Assembly: GCA_028693895.1 (NCBI GenBank)
Contig: JAQUUL010000002.1
Coordinates: 1 to 39,807 of the forward strand
DNA: 39,807 nucleotides
DNA from: Minisyncoccota bacterium
GTDB taxonomy: Bacteria > Patescibacteriota > Minisyncoccia > Minisyncoccales > Minisyncoccaceae
Reading direction: 5' to 3'
Shown: positions 1 to 8,787 of the stretch, piece by piece
Position numbering within the stretch: position 1 is the stretch's first letter
Layout: each line of letters opens with the position of its first letter
Program-made: the position numbers and the translations under genes
The notes under the pieces: model-generated
Seen by the model: the letters and a program-made list of their open reading frames with translations, nothing else
Database searches by the model: none
What the model was told of the DNA's origin: nothing

Positions 1-62
1 TCTCCGTTTTTTGTCTAATTACTATCAAGTCCCGTTTCCTAACTTTCCAGTAAGAGGGTCAA

Positions 63-103
63 CTCCACCCAATTGTTTCGCTACGCTTCTCAATTGGATG
101 GAG
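63..103. repeat. Inverted repeat downstream of the pilin/lectin gene
   Basis: Two 13-base arms, CTCCACCCAATTG (63-75) and CAATTGGATGGAG (91-103), are complementary at 12 of 13 positions and flank a 15-base loop. The element begins 16 bases past the restored stop of the neighbouring minus-strand gene. A hairpin or cruciform just after the variable region is a known feature of some diversity-generating retroelements, where it aids retrohoming. There is no T-run after it, so it does not look like an intrinsic terminator. The DGR role is inference. Confidence 0.6.
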
Positions 104-119
104 GTAGATTGTTAGATAT

Positions 120-1270
120 CTACGGTGTTACCGTGCAGCGGAACCCGATGATCGTGCCCAAACTAGACGGCGCATAGTTCGAAAGACAGTGTGAACACGC
201 CTGCGTAGTCGCCATCGTTCCAATAGCCACCACGGAGGAACCCATTACCGTTAGCAGTACAGCCATAATATCTTCCTGCGCCATTAGCAGAAGTATAATT
301 ACCTAATGGGCCAGCATTTGTTTTTTCATAGTCAGACAAGTAAGCATTATTCCATTCTATCCAAGATGCACCATTGTGCCAGTTTGTTTGACTACAAGTA
401 TCGTTGTTCCATTCCCAGACATTACCAGACAAGTCCCATATAGTTTGACCGTTACTTAAAGTATGAGTTCTTTTGTAAAGATGATTTCCAGTTGAGTCAC
501 AGGCGTCTGCTCCAGTGTTGTATAGACAAGATGGTCCAGTTGATGTGGCGACGGCAGAATTGTTGCTAGCAGCCCAGCCACGAGCAAGAACACCACTTCC
601 AACTACGCCATTACTCCAGTTTGAGGCGGTTGTTTCAATGTTTCGTGCTAAGGCAGTCCATTGAGCATTGGTGATTAATTGAGCTCCAATTGCTTGGCAG
701 GCAGTTCTTGCTTGATCTTGATTGATATTTATCCAAGGATTGCCTGTGGGAGTAGATGTAGCAAGACCACCCACTTCTTTTGCTTCGTATTTCATAACAC
801 AGAAACCAAGACCGGAATCAATCCATTCTCCACCTTGAGATAAACTGTAACAAGAAATTCCAGATGTAGATGACGGAATACACTGATAGTTAGAACAATC
901 ACCTATCCCAGAGTATCCGATGGAGTCTATACACCAGCTTTGAGTTGAACTTAAGCTTGAATCAATGCAGTAGGCATTGTTAGAGATACTTGAGTTAGGT
1001 TCTTCTGATTGGGTAGTAATGTCTTCAATCAAAGAAGATACTTCAGGATCACTCATTAGATTAGTATAGTCTCCGCTGTGGGATGCTTTGTATATTTCAA
1101 TGACTGTTCTCAATTGATTCATTTCAGCTTTGATTCTTGAATCCTTTGCTGATTCTTGGATTCCTGACATGGAGATGATTACTATTCCAGAGAGAATACC
1201 AATTGATAGCAATAACTACCAAAAGCTCTATGAGAGTAAATGCTTTTGATAGTTTGAGATTAGTTGTCAT
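120..1270 (-). pseudogene. Type IV pilin-like protein with C-terminal FGE/C-type-lectin-fold domain, two frameshifts; probable DGR target
   Basis: The ATG at 1268-1270 opens a class III prepilin signal, KAFTLIELLVVIAI, one frame away from the tracked ORF, whose TTG start at 1212 is an artefact. Removing one A from GCTATCAATTGG joins it to IGILSGIVIISM, giving the usual pilin helix. The body then carries Cys-rich loops and a formylglycine-generating-enzyme-like (sulfatase-modifying-factor) domain with DLSGNVWEW and RGGYWNDG. Near the end the track runs into a premature stop at 163; removing one T from TCTTTCG restores NYAPSSLGTIIGFRC and a stop at 120-122. GFRC endings on this fold are typical of DGR variable proteins in Patescibacteria. 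The pilin part would place the domain on the cell surface. Either the gene is decayed or the assembly has two insertions. No reverse transcriptase or template repeat lies in the window; they would be expected left of base 1. Confidence 0.8.
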
Positions 1271-1298
1271 TATTTTAGTTATTAATGATTATGTTTCT

Positions 1299-1326
1299 AT
1301 TTTAACAAAGTGAGAGGTGGTGTCAA
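1299..1326 (-). promoter_or_regulatory. Sigma70-type promoter of the pilin/lectin gene
   Basis: On the minus strand, TTGACA (1321-1326) and TAAAAT (1299-1304) are separated by 16 bases and lie 28 bases before the ATG at 1270. The -35 box is perfect and the -10 box has one mismatch. It follows immediately after the stop codon of the VirD4-like gene, so the pilin gene can be transcribed independently. Confidence 0.65.
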
Positions 1327-1330
1327 GAGA

Positions 1331-2911
1331 TTAAAACTTAATTATCTCTCCTGGGTCAATATTTCCGCTCTTTCCATCTTTATCATTCTTTGCTTTTTTG
1401 ATAATATCTCTTAAACCAATTGTATCTATTTTTTGAACTTTTTTATCTTTCTTAAGCGGAACAAACTCTCTTGAAACTTCTTCTAACTTTACTTCTCTTT
1501 CTTTACTTAGACAAACCTTGCAATAAACTGGTCTTTCTGGGTCAGGAACAAAAGGAACTTTTACTTTTTTGCCACAAATTTGACATTGAGCATCATATAA
1601 TTCAACTTTTTTTTCTTTTTTTTCTTTTTTCTCTTCTCCAATTATCCCTGTATATTTTGATATTTCAATCTCAACATCTTTCCTATCTTTTCCATATTTA
1701 TCTCTTGAATATCTTATAATTTCTTCTTCGTAACTTTCCTCTGATACTGCTGGCGGAAGTGTTTCTGCAGAAAAAGGTCTTGAAGTTAATCCATCTATCA
1801 TTAATTTAACATATATATTTTGTTTAGATAAATTAACGAGATCCGTTGAATAAAATTCTGGAGAAAATTCTTTTTCAAGAAACTCTCCGTCTTCTGCCCC
1901 AACACGAAATGTAATCATAGTACCAACGTTACCAAAAACAGCATCTCTAACTTTATCTTCCATCTGTCCAATGTATTGGTGAGCTAAAATTAAAGATAAT
2001 CTATACTTTCTTGCTTCTGATAAGATATTTGCAAAAGAGTCCGTTGAAAAGTTTTGAAATTCATCAATATATAGCGCAAAATCATTTCTTTCAGATTCAG
2101 GGGTATCAACTCTAGACATTGCTGATAATTGTAGTTTTGTTATTAATAATGCACCCAAAAGACGAGAAGAATCCTCACCTATTCTTCCTTTAGAAAGATT
2201 AACAATGAAAATCTTTTTTTCATCCATAATATTTCTAATATTTATAGTAGATTTTTTTTGTCCGACAATGTTTCTTATTAATGGAGAGGATATGAACTGG
2301 CCTATTTTATTTTGAATAGCTGCGGTTGCTTCAGTCTCATATCTTTGGCTATATCTACTAAATTCTTTTGTCCAAAAAGCTTTTACTACTGGATCATTAA
2401 CTTGGTCAATTATTTCTTTTCTCCATTCTGGATCTGATAAAAGCCTATTGATTCCCAATAAAGTTGAATCTTTAACTTCTAATAAAGCCAAAACGGCATT
2501 GTTTAAGATATATTCCATTCTAGAAGACCAGACATCAGGCCATATTTTTTTGAATACCCCCATTAAACCTCCAGCAATTAGGTGTCTAAATTCTGGGTCA
2601 ACATCTTCCATAATATTAAAAGCAATTGGCTTTTCTATATCAGATGGATTAAAGTAAACAACATCATTTAATCTTTCTTTTGGAATAAATTTAAGCAATT
2701 CCTCTGACGCTTCACCATGAGGATCAACAAAACCAATACCATTACCATTTTTGATATCTTGAATAACCATGTTTTTTAGAAGCTCTGTTTTTCCCATTCC
2801 AGTTTTACCGATAATATATAAATGGCGTCTTCTATCATCAAGTTTAATTCCAAACTTTTTTTTATCACCCCTAAAATTTGTTTCTCCAAAAAATATAATG
2901 TTTTTATTCAT
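1331..2911 (-). CDS. VirD4/TraG/HerA-like ATPase with C-terminal zinc ribbon
   Basis: A P-loop ATPase of the type IV secretion coupling protein/HerA superfamily, 526 residues. Walker A GKTGMGKT is at residues 35-42 and Walker B with the family's aromatic tail, FALYIDEFQNFS, near residue 280. A four-Cys zinc ribbon (CQICG ... CKVC) is near residues 444-468, followed by a Lys-rich tail. There is no membrane segment, so membrane attachment presumably comes from the protein encoded just upstream, 9 bases away. Members move DNA or protein through membrane channels; the substrate cannot be read from the sequence. It is the last gene of the secD-led run and may work with the VirB2-like pilins encoded at 10009-11266. 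VirB4 is not in the window. Confidence 0.85.
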   Translation of the reverse strand: MNKNIIFFGETNFRGDKKKFGIKLDDRRRHLYIIGKTGMGKTELLKNMVIQDIKNGNGIGFVDPHGEASEELLKFIPKERLNDVVYFNPSDIEKPIAFNIMEDVDPEFRHLIAGGLMGVFKKIWPDVWSSRMEYILNNAVLALLEVKDSTLLGINRLLSDPEWRKEIIDQVNDPVVKAFWTKEFSRYSQRYETEATAAIQNKIGQFISSPLIRNIVGQKKSTINIRNIMDEKKIFIVNLSKGRIGEDSSRLLGALLITKLQLSAMSRVDTPESERNDFALYIDEFQNFSTDSFANILSEARKYRLSLILAHQYIGQMEDKVRDAVFGNVGTMITFRVGAEDGEFLEKEFSPEFYSTDLVNLSKQNIYVKLMIDGLTSRPFSAETLPPAVSEESYEEEIIRYSRDKYGKDRKDVEIEISKYTGIIGEEKKEKKEKKVELYDAQCQICGKKVKVPFVPDPERPVYCKVCLSKEREVKLEEVSREFVPLKKDKKVQKIDTIGLRDIIKKAKNDKDGKSGNIDPGEIIKF

Positions 2912-2920
2912 AAAATAATT

Positions 2921-4234
2921 TTAATCTTCTACAGGAAGAGTTGTAGGTGGCGCACCCCTCTTCATCTGAACTCTCTCTAGAGATGTTGTTGGAACAGCAT
3001 CTTCTCCTGGGAAATGAAAAATTGTTGCTAACTCTTCAATACTCATTGTAATAATTGCTCCTTCTTTAGGATAAGGATCGAAAGAAGGGCTCCTTGTTCT
3101 GTAATTATCAATTATATTCCTTTTTCTTAAATAAAGTCTTCTTGCTGAAAAAATATCAGGTGATTGAATTTTAGTAGTAACTTCTCCCCAAGGCTTTAAA
3201 TTATTAAGATTCTGTGTTGCAAATTGAGAGAAAAAACTCACTCCAAAACCTTTTGCTCCTCCAAAAAAGACATCTCTTTTAGCAACATAAATATACCTAA
3301 TAAACCCTTGGAAACATGGTTTAGATATCTTCTTTTCAATTGCTCCTACAATATCCCTTTCTCCCGGCGTTAATTTCATTTCAGGAGGTAAAAAGTTTTC
3401 TTTCTCTTGTGGTGGTTCTGGCATTTTTCCTGTAAAAAGGACTGTAAAAAAATCAGAAATTATTGATCTTTGTTTTAATTTTTCGGGCCTGCTAACTAAT
3501 TTACCTACTTCTTCTTTTCCCCTTCCTACATAATCATTTTCCTTAGGAGATATTGGCCACATAGTAAGTTGAATCCACAACTGTTCCCCTTTATTCATTC
3601 TTGATATTGTTTCAAATAAGGAAGATAAAGGATCTATTCTTTTTTCTTCGGTTGGAGAATCAGGTCTTTCTTCAAAAAACTGTTCATAAGTTTTAATTGG
3701 ATAAATATCAGGTTTAACTAATTCAAAGTCCGTTCCCCATAAGTCCCACTCATTATTTGGAACATCCATTGGAATCTGTTTTGTATAATCAGGAACTTCA
3801 ATTATTTCAACCTCTGGATATTGTGAATATATTGCTGATTCAATTAACTTTCTATTACTTTTTGGAATTCTTACAAAAAAGTGCGGAACGCCATCAATCC
3901 CTACTATTTCAAAAGAAGTAGATAAAATAATTTTTCCTTCAAAATATGAAGCTCTCCAATCTTTAGGTGGATCATAACTTCCCCAAATAGAATTCATAAC
4001 ATTTTCCATTGCCCTTATTGGTCTTGTTAGATTATGAGGTATCTTAATTTCTAAAACTACCGGATCTCTAACTTTATCTCCTGCCCAACTAATACCCATA
4101 TGTAAAAGAAAAAGGAATTTCATTCTATCATAAAGCAAAAAAGGAGGAACTATCCACCAAAATTGTATTATGAGGGCCTTGAATATCAAAAAGTAAGGTA
4201 AAACTTTTTCTATTACTAATGCCGTTTCTAACAT
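2921..4234 (-). CDS. Membrane-anchored partner of the VirD4-like ATPase, function unknown
   Basis: A 437-residue protein with an N-terminal hydrophobic region (about residues 10-50, FLIFKALIIQFWWIVPPFLL) and a long soluble part. The soluble part starts with a ferredoxin-like-looking stretch that includes EIKIPHNLTRPIRAMENVM. The context, immediately upstream of a soluble VirD4/HerA-like ATPase, resembles a gene pair seen repeatedly in Patescibacteria. It could supply the membrane anchor for the ATPase, as the N-terminus of VirD4 does in classical systems; this is inference. No enzymatic motif was recognised. The spacing is 2 bases from the gene before it and 9 to the gene after it. No Shine-Dalgarno of normal strength precedes the ATG, only AAAGAAG. 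Confidence 0.7.
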   Translation of the reverse strand: MLETALVIEKVLPYFLIFKALIIQFWWIVPPFLLYDRMKFLFLLHMGISWAGDKVRDPVVLEIKIPHNLTRPIRAMENVMNSIWGSYDPPKDWRASYFEGKIILSTSFEIVGIDGVPHFFVRIPKSNRKLIESAIYSQYPEVEIIEVPDYTKQIPMDVPNNEWDLWGTDFELVKPDIYPIKTYEQFFEERPDSPTEEKRIDPLSSLFETISRMNKGEQLWIQLTMWPISPKENDYVGRGKEEVGKLVSRPEKLKQRSIISDFFTVLFTGKMPEPPQEKENFLPPEMKLTPGERDIVGAIEKKISKPCFQGFIRYIYVAKRDVFFGGAKGFGVSFFSQFATQNLNNLKPWGEVTTKIQSPDIFSARRLYLRKRNIIDNYRTRSPSFDPYPKEGAIITMSIEELATIFHFPGEDAVPTTSLERVQMKRGAPPTTLPVED

Positions 4235-4236
4235 TA

Positions 4237-5253
4237 TTATACTTCTTTAATTTTATACTTTCCTTCTTCGTCTCTTTTGAAAAACTTCTTGTTTTGTAAA
4301 TTTAATAAAATAGTTGATTCCTTAACCATTCTTTGATTTAAAACGGAATTAATTACATCTTCTTTAGGAAGACCATTTTCAGAAACACTAAGCACTTGGT
4401 AAATAACATCTTTAACTTGTCCTGGATTATATCCCCAATCTTTAAGAGCATAATATCCTCTTCCCACTAAAACAAAATCTTGGTTCCTAATAAGCTCATT
4501 ATGAACTGTTTGAGGGTGTAAACTTCTTTTCTGAGGAAGACCTTTCACCATACTAGCAATATCCTTAAAATGAATTGGTCTTTGTTCTTTTTTAAGGATA
4601 ATTCTAATTTTATCTTTAACTGTTTTAGGGTTCACCTCAGGCCAAGAACTTAATCCCATCTTTTCTTTATCTAATGTTTTAAGAATATTCTTAGATATTT
4701 CTAAATAATTACAAAACACTTCTTTGCTTTCCTTACCTTCATATAATGAATAAAGATTATCAATAGTTTCTGGAGATCCCTTTTCCTTTAATATCTTCTT
4801 AAAATTAGAAATAACTTTCTTTATATTTATGATTTTTTCTTTGTCTATTGCCCAAAAACTATTAAAGCTATCATTCTCCTTTTCTCTAATAATTTTTTTA
4901 GATAATGAAGCAAGGAAAAAAACATGATTTTTTTCTTCTTTCAAGTTATTATTATTTATAATGTCACTTTCCTTTTTTATCCCTCCGTTATTATTTATCT
5001 CTTTTTCAAAAAAAGACATTATCTCATTGTAATCTTCTTTTGTTGGAGAAATTTCTAATGCTTTCTGGGCTTTTTTAATGCCATCATTCTCAATTTGTCT
5101 AACTCTTTCTCTTGTAATTTTAAAACTCTTCCCTATAGATTCAAGAGTTTCTTGTTTCTTATTTTTCCCCAAAGCAAACCTACGAGAGACTACCTCCCTT
5201 GCTCTTTCAGGAATCGTTTTCAAAATATCTTGTGATGTTTTTTTACAGTTCAT
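4237..5253 (-). CDS. Sigma-70 region 4-like and HARE-HTH domain protein
   Basis: A 338-residue putative transcription regulator. Residues about 15-65 form a sigma region 4 helix-turn-helix (RRFALGKNKKQETLESIG, then ITRERVRQIE, the classic -35 recognition helix pattern). The middle is a Lys/Asn-rich helical linker. The C-terminus (about residues 215-280, RPIHFKDIASMVKGLP ... GRGYYALKDWGY) matches the HARE-HTH fold also found in the RNA polymerase delta subunit. Region 2, needed for -10 recognition, is missing, so it is not a complete sigma factor; it may be an RNA polymerase-associated modulator. It sits between secF (2-base gap) and the putative secretion genes (2-base gap), so it may be co-regulated with them. 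Confidence 0.8.
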   Translation of the reverse strand: MNCKKTSQDILKTIPERAREVVSRRFALGKNKKQETLESIGKSFKITRERVRQIENDGIKKAQKALEISPTKEDYNEIMSFFEKEINNNGGIKKESDIINNNNLKEEKNHVFFLASLSKKIIREKENDSFNSFWAIDKEKIINIKKVISNFKKILKEKGSPETIDNLYSLYEGKESKEVFCNYLEISKNILKTLDKEKMGLSSWPEVNPKTVKDKIRIILKKEQRPIHFKDIASMVKGLPQKRSLHPQTVHNELIRNQDFVLVGRGYYALKDWGYNPGQVKDVIYQVLSVSENGLPKEDVINSVLNQRMVKESTILLNLQNKKFFKRDEEGKYKIKEV

Positions 5254-5255
5254 AA

Positions 5256-6155
5256 TTATTTTTTTCTATTCTTGAAATTATTCCAAGAAACTAATAATGG
5301 ACTCGCTAAAAATAATGAAGAGAAAAATCCAATAATAACCCCTACTCCCATAATCAAACTAAAATATTTTAAACTTTCTTCGGTTGAAAAGAAATAATAT
5401 AAGGGGACTAAAACTATCAAAACAGTAAATGATGTATTAAAACAGCGAACGAAAGTTTCATTTAAACTCTTGTTTACTATTTCAGAATAAGAAGAATTAT
5501 CTTTTTTAAGATTTTCTCTAATTCTATCAAAAATAACGATATTGTTATTGATAGAATAACCAATAATTGCTAAAAAGGCTGTAATGATTGGAATACTTAG
5601 TTGAATTCCATAATAATACCCAAGAAAAGATATAACACCTAAAGGAATAATAACATCGTGGAATAACATTAATGTTGAAGATAATCCATATTGGAAAGAA
5701 GTTATTGGTCTTGATACACTCTTAAAAGCCAAAGCTATATATGAAAGCATGGCCAATAAAGCAACTACAACAACAATCAATGTTTTATCTTTCAATTCTT
5801 TTCCTATAACAGGACTGATTGTTTCAATTGAAATATTTGATTCATCAAAACCTTCTGGTAGATTTTCTATCATTAAAGACAATGTTTCGTTAGAAACATT
5901 TTTCTCTTTTATTTTTAATGAAACTTCATTTTCTCCTAATGCTTGAACTTGCAAACCGCTAAGTTCGTCAATACCTGACAATGAACCTCTAATTTCATCT
6001 ATACTTGGCATATTATCATATTCTACATTAACAACACTTCCTCCCTCAAAATCAATACCTAAATTAAGTCCAAAAGAAAATAAGGAGAATATACTTGCTC
6101 CGACAGCAATAAGCGCTATTACGAAAAATATTTTTGAATGTTTTAAAAAATTCAT
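5256..6155 (-). CDS. secF: Protein translocase subunit SecF
   Basis: Membrane subunit of the SecDF complex, which uses ion flow to complete Sec-dependent export. The 299-residue protein starts with a transmembrane helix, followed by LGIDFEGGSVVNVEY, the SecF form of the D1 motif. A periplasmic domain is followed by five further hydrophobic segments, including ITAFLAIIGYSINNNIVIFDRIRENL, the conserved TM4-TM5 signature. It lies 4 bases after secD and 2 before the sigma4/HARE gene. The leader (ataaaaatATG) has no Shine-Dalgarno. Confidence 0.95.
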   Translation of the reverse strand: MNFLKHSKIFFVIALIAVGASIFSLFSFGLNLGIDFEGGSVVNVEYDNMPSIDEIRGSLSGIDELSGLQVQALGENEVSLKIKEKNVSNETLSLMIENLPEGFDESNISIETISPVIGKELKDKTLIVVVVALLAMLSYIALAFKSVSRPITSFQYGLSSTLMLFHDVIIPLGVISFLGYYYGIQLSIPIITAFLAIIGYSINNNIVIFDRIRENLKKDNSSYSEIVNKSLNETFVRCFNTSFTVLIVLVPLYYFFSTEESLKYFSLIMGVGVIIGFFSSLFLASPLLVSWNNFKNRKK

Positions 6156-6159
6156 ATTT

Positions 6160-7566
6160 TTATGACCATAACCATTTAATCTTTCCTAATCTACTTCTTC
6201 CTATAAATAATAGGAAAAGTTTTGAAATAACCATTGCAGAAAAAATACTAATTAAAATTCCTAATATCAATGTAAAGGCAAACGCTTTAATAAAACTGGT
6301 TCCTAAAAAGTATAATATCAAAGCTACTATAAGGGTTGTAAAATTACCATCTCTAATAGATGTCCATGCTCGACTAAAGCCCTCCTCTAAACTTGTAGGA
6401 ATGTCTTTATTTTTTAGTATCTCCTCTCTCATCCTTGAAAATATTAAAATATTTGCATCAACTGCCATACCAATAGAAAGTATAATTCCTCCAATTCCTG
6501 CTAATGTTAATGTTACAGGTATTAATTTAATCAATGCTAATAGTATTAAGCAGTAAATTATTAATGCAAACGAAGCTAATAAACCAGGAAGCTTATAGAA
6601 AATAATCAAGAAAACTATAACCGCAATCAAACCATAAAGACTTGCTAATACTGCATTATTTAGAGATATTGCCCCTAATGTTGGACCAACCTTCTTCTGA
6701 ACAATTGGTTCTCCTAATGGAACTGGCAATGACCCTTGATTCAATCTTTGAACAATTAATTTTGCTGTATCAATATCTGTTTGTCCGCTAATAATTGCTT
6801 TTCCTCCAGGAATCTTTTCTTCAACTTTAGGAGCATAGATTCCTCCGCCAACATCAATAATTGATTGTCCATCTAAATAAATAGCTAAAGTTTTTCCTAT
6901 ATTTCTTTCTGTTATTTCTTCAAATAATTTTGTTCCCTCGCTATTAAATTGAAGTTCTATTACTGGAGCATAAGTTGTTTCATTAAAAGCTAACGATGCT
7001 TTTTCTAAATATCTTCCTGTTAGTTCAGTTACATTATAATAACTTTGAAATGCAATTTGCCAATCTTCAACTTCTTGCATTTCTTCTAATGTCATTCCTG
7101 CTATTTCTTGTCTTTTTTCATCTATTTTTTTGATATCCTCTTCTGATTTCTCTTCAGCAAATTCCAATAATGGTGTAGTACCTATCCATTCTATAGCACT
7201 ATCAATACTTTCTACTCCCGGCAAGTCTACGCCTAATCTATCTGATCCATAAATCTGAATAATTGGTTCGGCAACTCCATATATATTTATTCTTCTTTCA
7301 ATCACATCTCTTAAGCCTTCCATTACATTATCTCTTTCTCCTTCTTCTATTTGACTTAAATCAGCTTCGTATTCTAAATGAACGCCACCCTTTAAATCAA
7401 GACCTAACTTAAAATCTGTTTGTGGAAAGTGCCAGATATTCAAATTGTATTTTGAATTAATACTATCAACTAAATTATTATAAGGATTTGGATAACAAAA
7501 AAGGCCAGCAACAGCTGCTAATATGATTACCAGAATTAAATAAAATGATGTTTTTTTATTGCTCAT
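6160..7566 (-). CDS. secD: Protein translocase subunit SecD
   Basis: SecD, 468 residues. It has an N-terminal transmembrane helix, FKLGLDLKGGVHLEYE (D1 motif), a P1-type periplasmic domain with ERRINIYGVAEPIIQ, and a C-terminal six-helix RND-like bundle with GIGGIILSIGMAVDANILIFSRMREE. It is smaller than E. coli SecD, consistent with a reduced genome. It is first in the minus-strand run and has a good promoter (7586-7614) about 19 bases before the ATG. Confidence 0.95.
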   Translation of the reverse strand: MSNKKTSFYLILVIILAAVAGLFCYPNPYNNLVDSINSKYNLNIWHFPQTDFKLGLDLKGGVHLEYEADLSQIEEGERDNVMEGLRDVIERRINIYGVAEPIIQIYGSDRLGVDLPGVESIDSAIEWIGTTPLLEFAEEKSEEDIKKIDEKRQEIAGMTLEEMQEVEDWQIAFQSYYNVTELTGRYLEKASLAFNETTYAPVIELQFNSEGTKLFEEITERNIGKTLAIYLDGQSIIDVGGGIYAPKVEEKIPGGKAIISGQTDIDTAKLIVQRLNQGSLPVPLGEPIVQKKVGPTLGAISLNNAVLASLYGLIAVIVFLIIFYKLPGLLASFALIIYCLILLALIKLIPVTLTLAGIGGIILSIGMAVDANILIFSRMREEILKNKDIPTSLEEGFSRAWTSIRDGNFTTLIVALILYFLGTSFIKAFAFTLILGILISIFSAMVISKLFLLFIGRSRLGKIKWLWS

Positions 7567-7585
7567 ATAGTTAAAGTATGCTTAT

Positions 7586-7614
7586 AATATAAACTTAAAA
7601 TTGATTTTAGTCAA
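7586..7614 (-). promoter_or_regulatory. Promoter of the secD operon
   Basis: Minus-strand TTGACT (7609-7614), a 17-base spacer and TATATT (7586-7591), ending 19 bases before the secD ATG. It is divergent from the tsaD promoter; the -35 boxes are 7 bases apart. Confidence 0.7.
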
Positions 7615-7621
7615 CCCCTAG

Positions 7622-7650
7622 TTGCGAAAACATCTCTTTTCCCTTACAAT
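7622..7650 (+). promoter_or_regulatory. tsaD promoter, very short leader
   Basis: TTGCGA (7622-7627), a 17-base spacer and TACAAT (7645-7650). The tsaD ATG begins at 7660, only 9 bases beyond the -10 box, so the transcript should have a leader of about 3 bases or none. No Shine-Dalgarno would fit. Confidence 0.6.
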
Positions 7651-7659
7651 AAGGTTAAT

Positions 7660-8787
7660 ATGATAGTTTTGGCAATAGAAACAAGTTGCGATGACACAGG
7701 AATTAGTATTATTAAGTCTAAAAATTCTAAAAAAATAGATTATAATAATTTTGAGATACTCTCCAATTTAACTAATTCACAAATTGATGTACATAGAGAA
7801 TATGGAGGGGTTTTCCCTGCTCTCGCTAAAAGAGAACATCAAAAAGCGCTTGTTCCTCTATTAATTAAATCATTAAAAAAATCTGGATTATTAAAAGAAA
7901 GAAAAAAAGAAATAGACAGCAAAAAAATATCTAAAATAAAAATAAATCTTGAAAAGAATGAATTACTTTTTGAAGAATTAAGAGAATTTATTAAAAAGTA
8001 CGATGCTCCAGAAATAAATAAAATTGCAGTAACTATTGGCCCCGGACTTGAACCTTGTCTATATACAGGAATAAATTTTGCTAAATCTCTTTCTTTTTAT
8101 TGGAATATTCCAATTGTTGGAATTAATCATTTAGAGGGACACATTTTATCTAGTTTTTTAAGTTCCAATGAAAAATTAAAGCTTCCAACAATTGCTTTAA
8201 TTATTTCTGGAGGAAATACACAATTAATATATTTTGAAAAAATTGGGAAATACAAAATAATTGGCGAAACAAGAGATGATGCAGCTGGAGAATGTTTAGA
8301 TAAAACAGCTAGGATATTGGAATTACCCTATCCTGGAGGACCAGAAATATATAAAAAAGCTAAAGAATGCAAAACAAATAAATACAAAATTAAACTTCCT
8401 CGTCCAATGAAACATGAAAAGAATTACGATTTTAGTTTTTCTGGCCTTAAGACAGCAGTTCTTTATCATTCTAAAGAAAATAAAATTAATGACAATTATG
8501 TCAAAGAAATGTGTTATGAAATAGAAGCATCTATTATTGATGTTCTTCTTTATAAAACATTAAAAGCAGTAAAAGAATTTAATGTTAAATCATTAATATT
8601 AGGAGGTGGAGTTTCCGCAAACAAGAAATTAATCAAAGAATTTAAAAAGAACTCTCCAGTTGATATCTTTATACCAAAGCCTTTGTTTTCAGGAGACAAT
8701 GCCTCGATGATTGGCTTAGTTTCAATATATTCACCTAATATAAAAAAATTAATAAAACCGAAACCTAATTTAAAAATAAATGAATAG
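7660..8787 (+). CDS. tsaD: tRNA N6-threonylcarbamoyladenosine synthase subunit TsaD
   Basis: TsaD transfers the threonylcarbamoyl group to A37 of ANN-decoding tRNAs, working with TsaB and TsaE; tsaE is at 35489. At 375 residues it is slightly long because of a Lys-rich insert (about residues 80-115, KKEIDSKKISKIKINLEKN) between the REYGGVFPALAKREH motif and the catalytic fold. ASKHA signatures are present: GPGLEPCLYTGINFAK, the metal site HLEGH, ISGGNTQL and GGGVSANKKL. It is the first gene of a plus-strand operon with PrsW (8-base overlap) and Hsp20. Confidence 0.95.
   Translation: MIVLAIETSCDDTGISIIKSKNSKKIDYNNFEILSNLTNSQIDVHREYGGVFPALAKREHQKALVPLLIKSLKKSGLLKERKKEIDSKKISKIKINLEKNELLFEELREFIKKYDAPEINKIAVTIGPGLEPCLYTGINFAKSLSFYWNIPIVGINHLEGHILSSFLSSNEKLKLPTIALIISGGNTQLIYFEKIGKYKIIGETRDDAAGECLDKTARILELPYPGGPEIYKKAKECKTNKYKIKLPRPMKHEKNYDFSFSGLKTAVLYHSKENKINDNYVKEMCYEIEASIIDVLLYKTLKAVKEFNVKSLILGGGVSANKKLIKEFKKNSPVDIFIPKPLFSGDNASMIGLVSIYSPNIKKLIKPKPNLKINE

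Noticed and set aside
1-162. DGR template repeat or reverse transcriptase
   Set aside because: Only a short non-coding tail and an inverted repeat are present; no copy of the C-terminal gene segment was found by eye in the window.
5078-6556. Plus-strand ORFs within secF, secD and the sigma4/HARE gene
   Set aside because: Antisense shadows without recognisable domains; the minus-strand genes are well supported.
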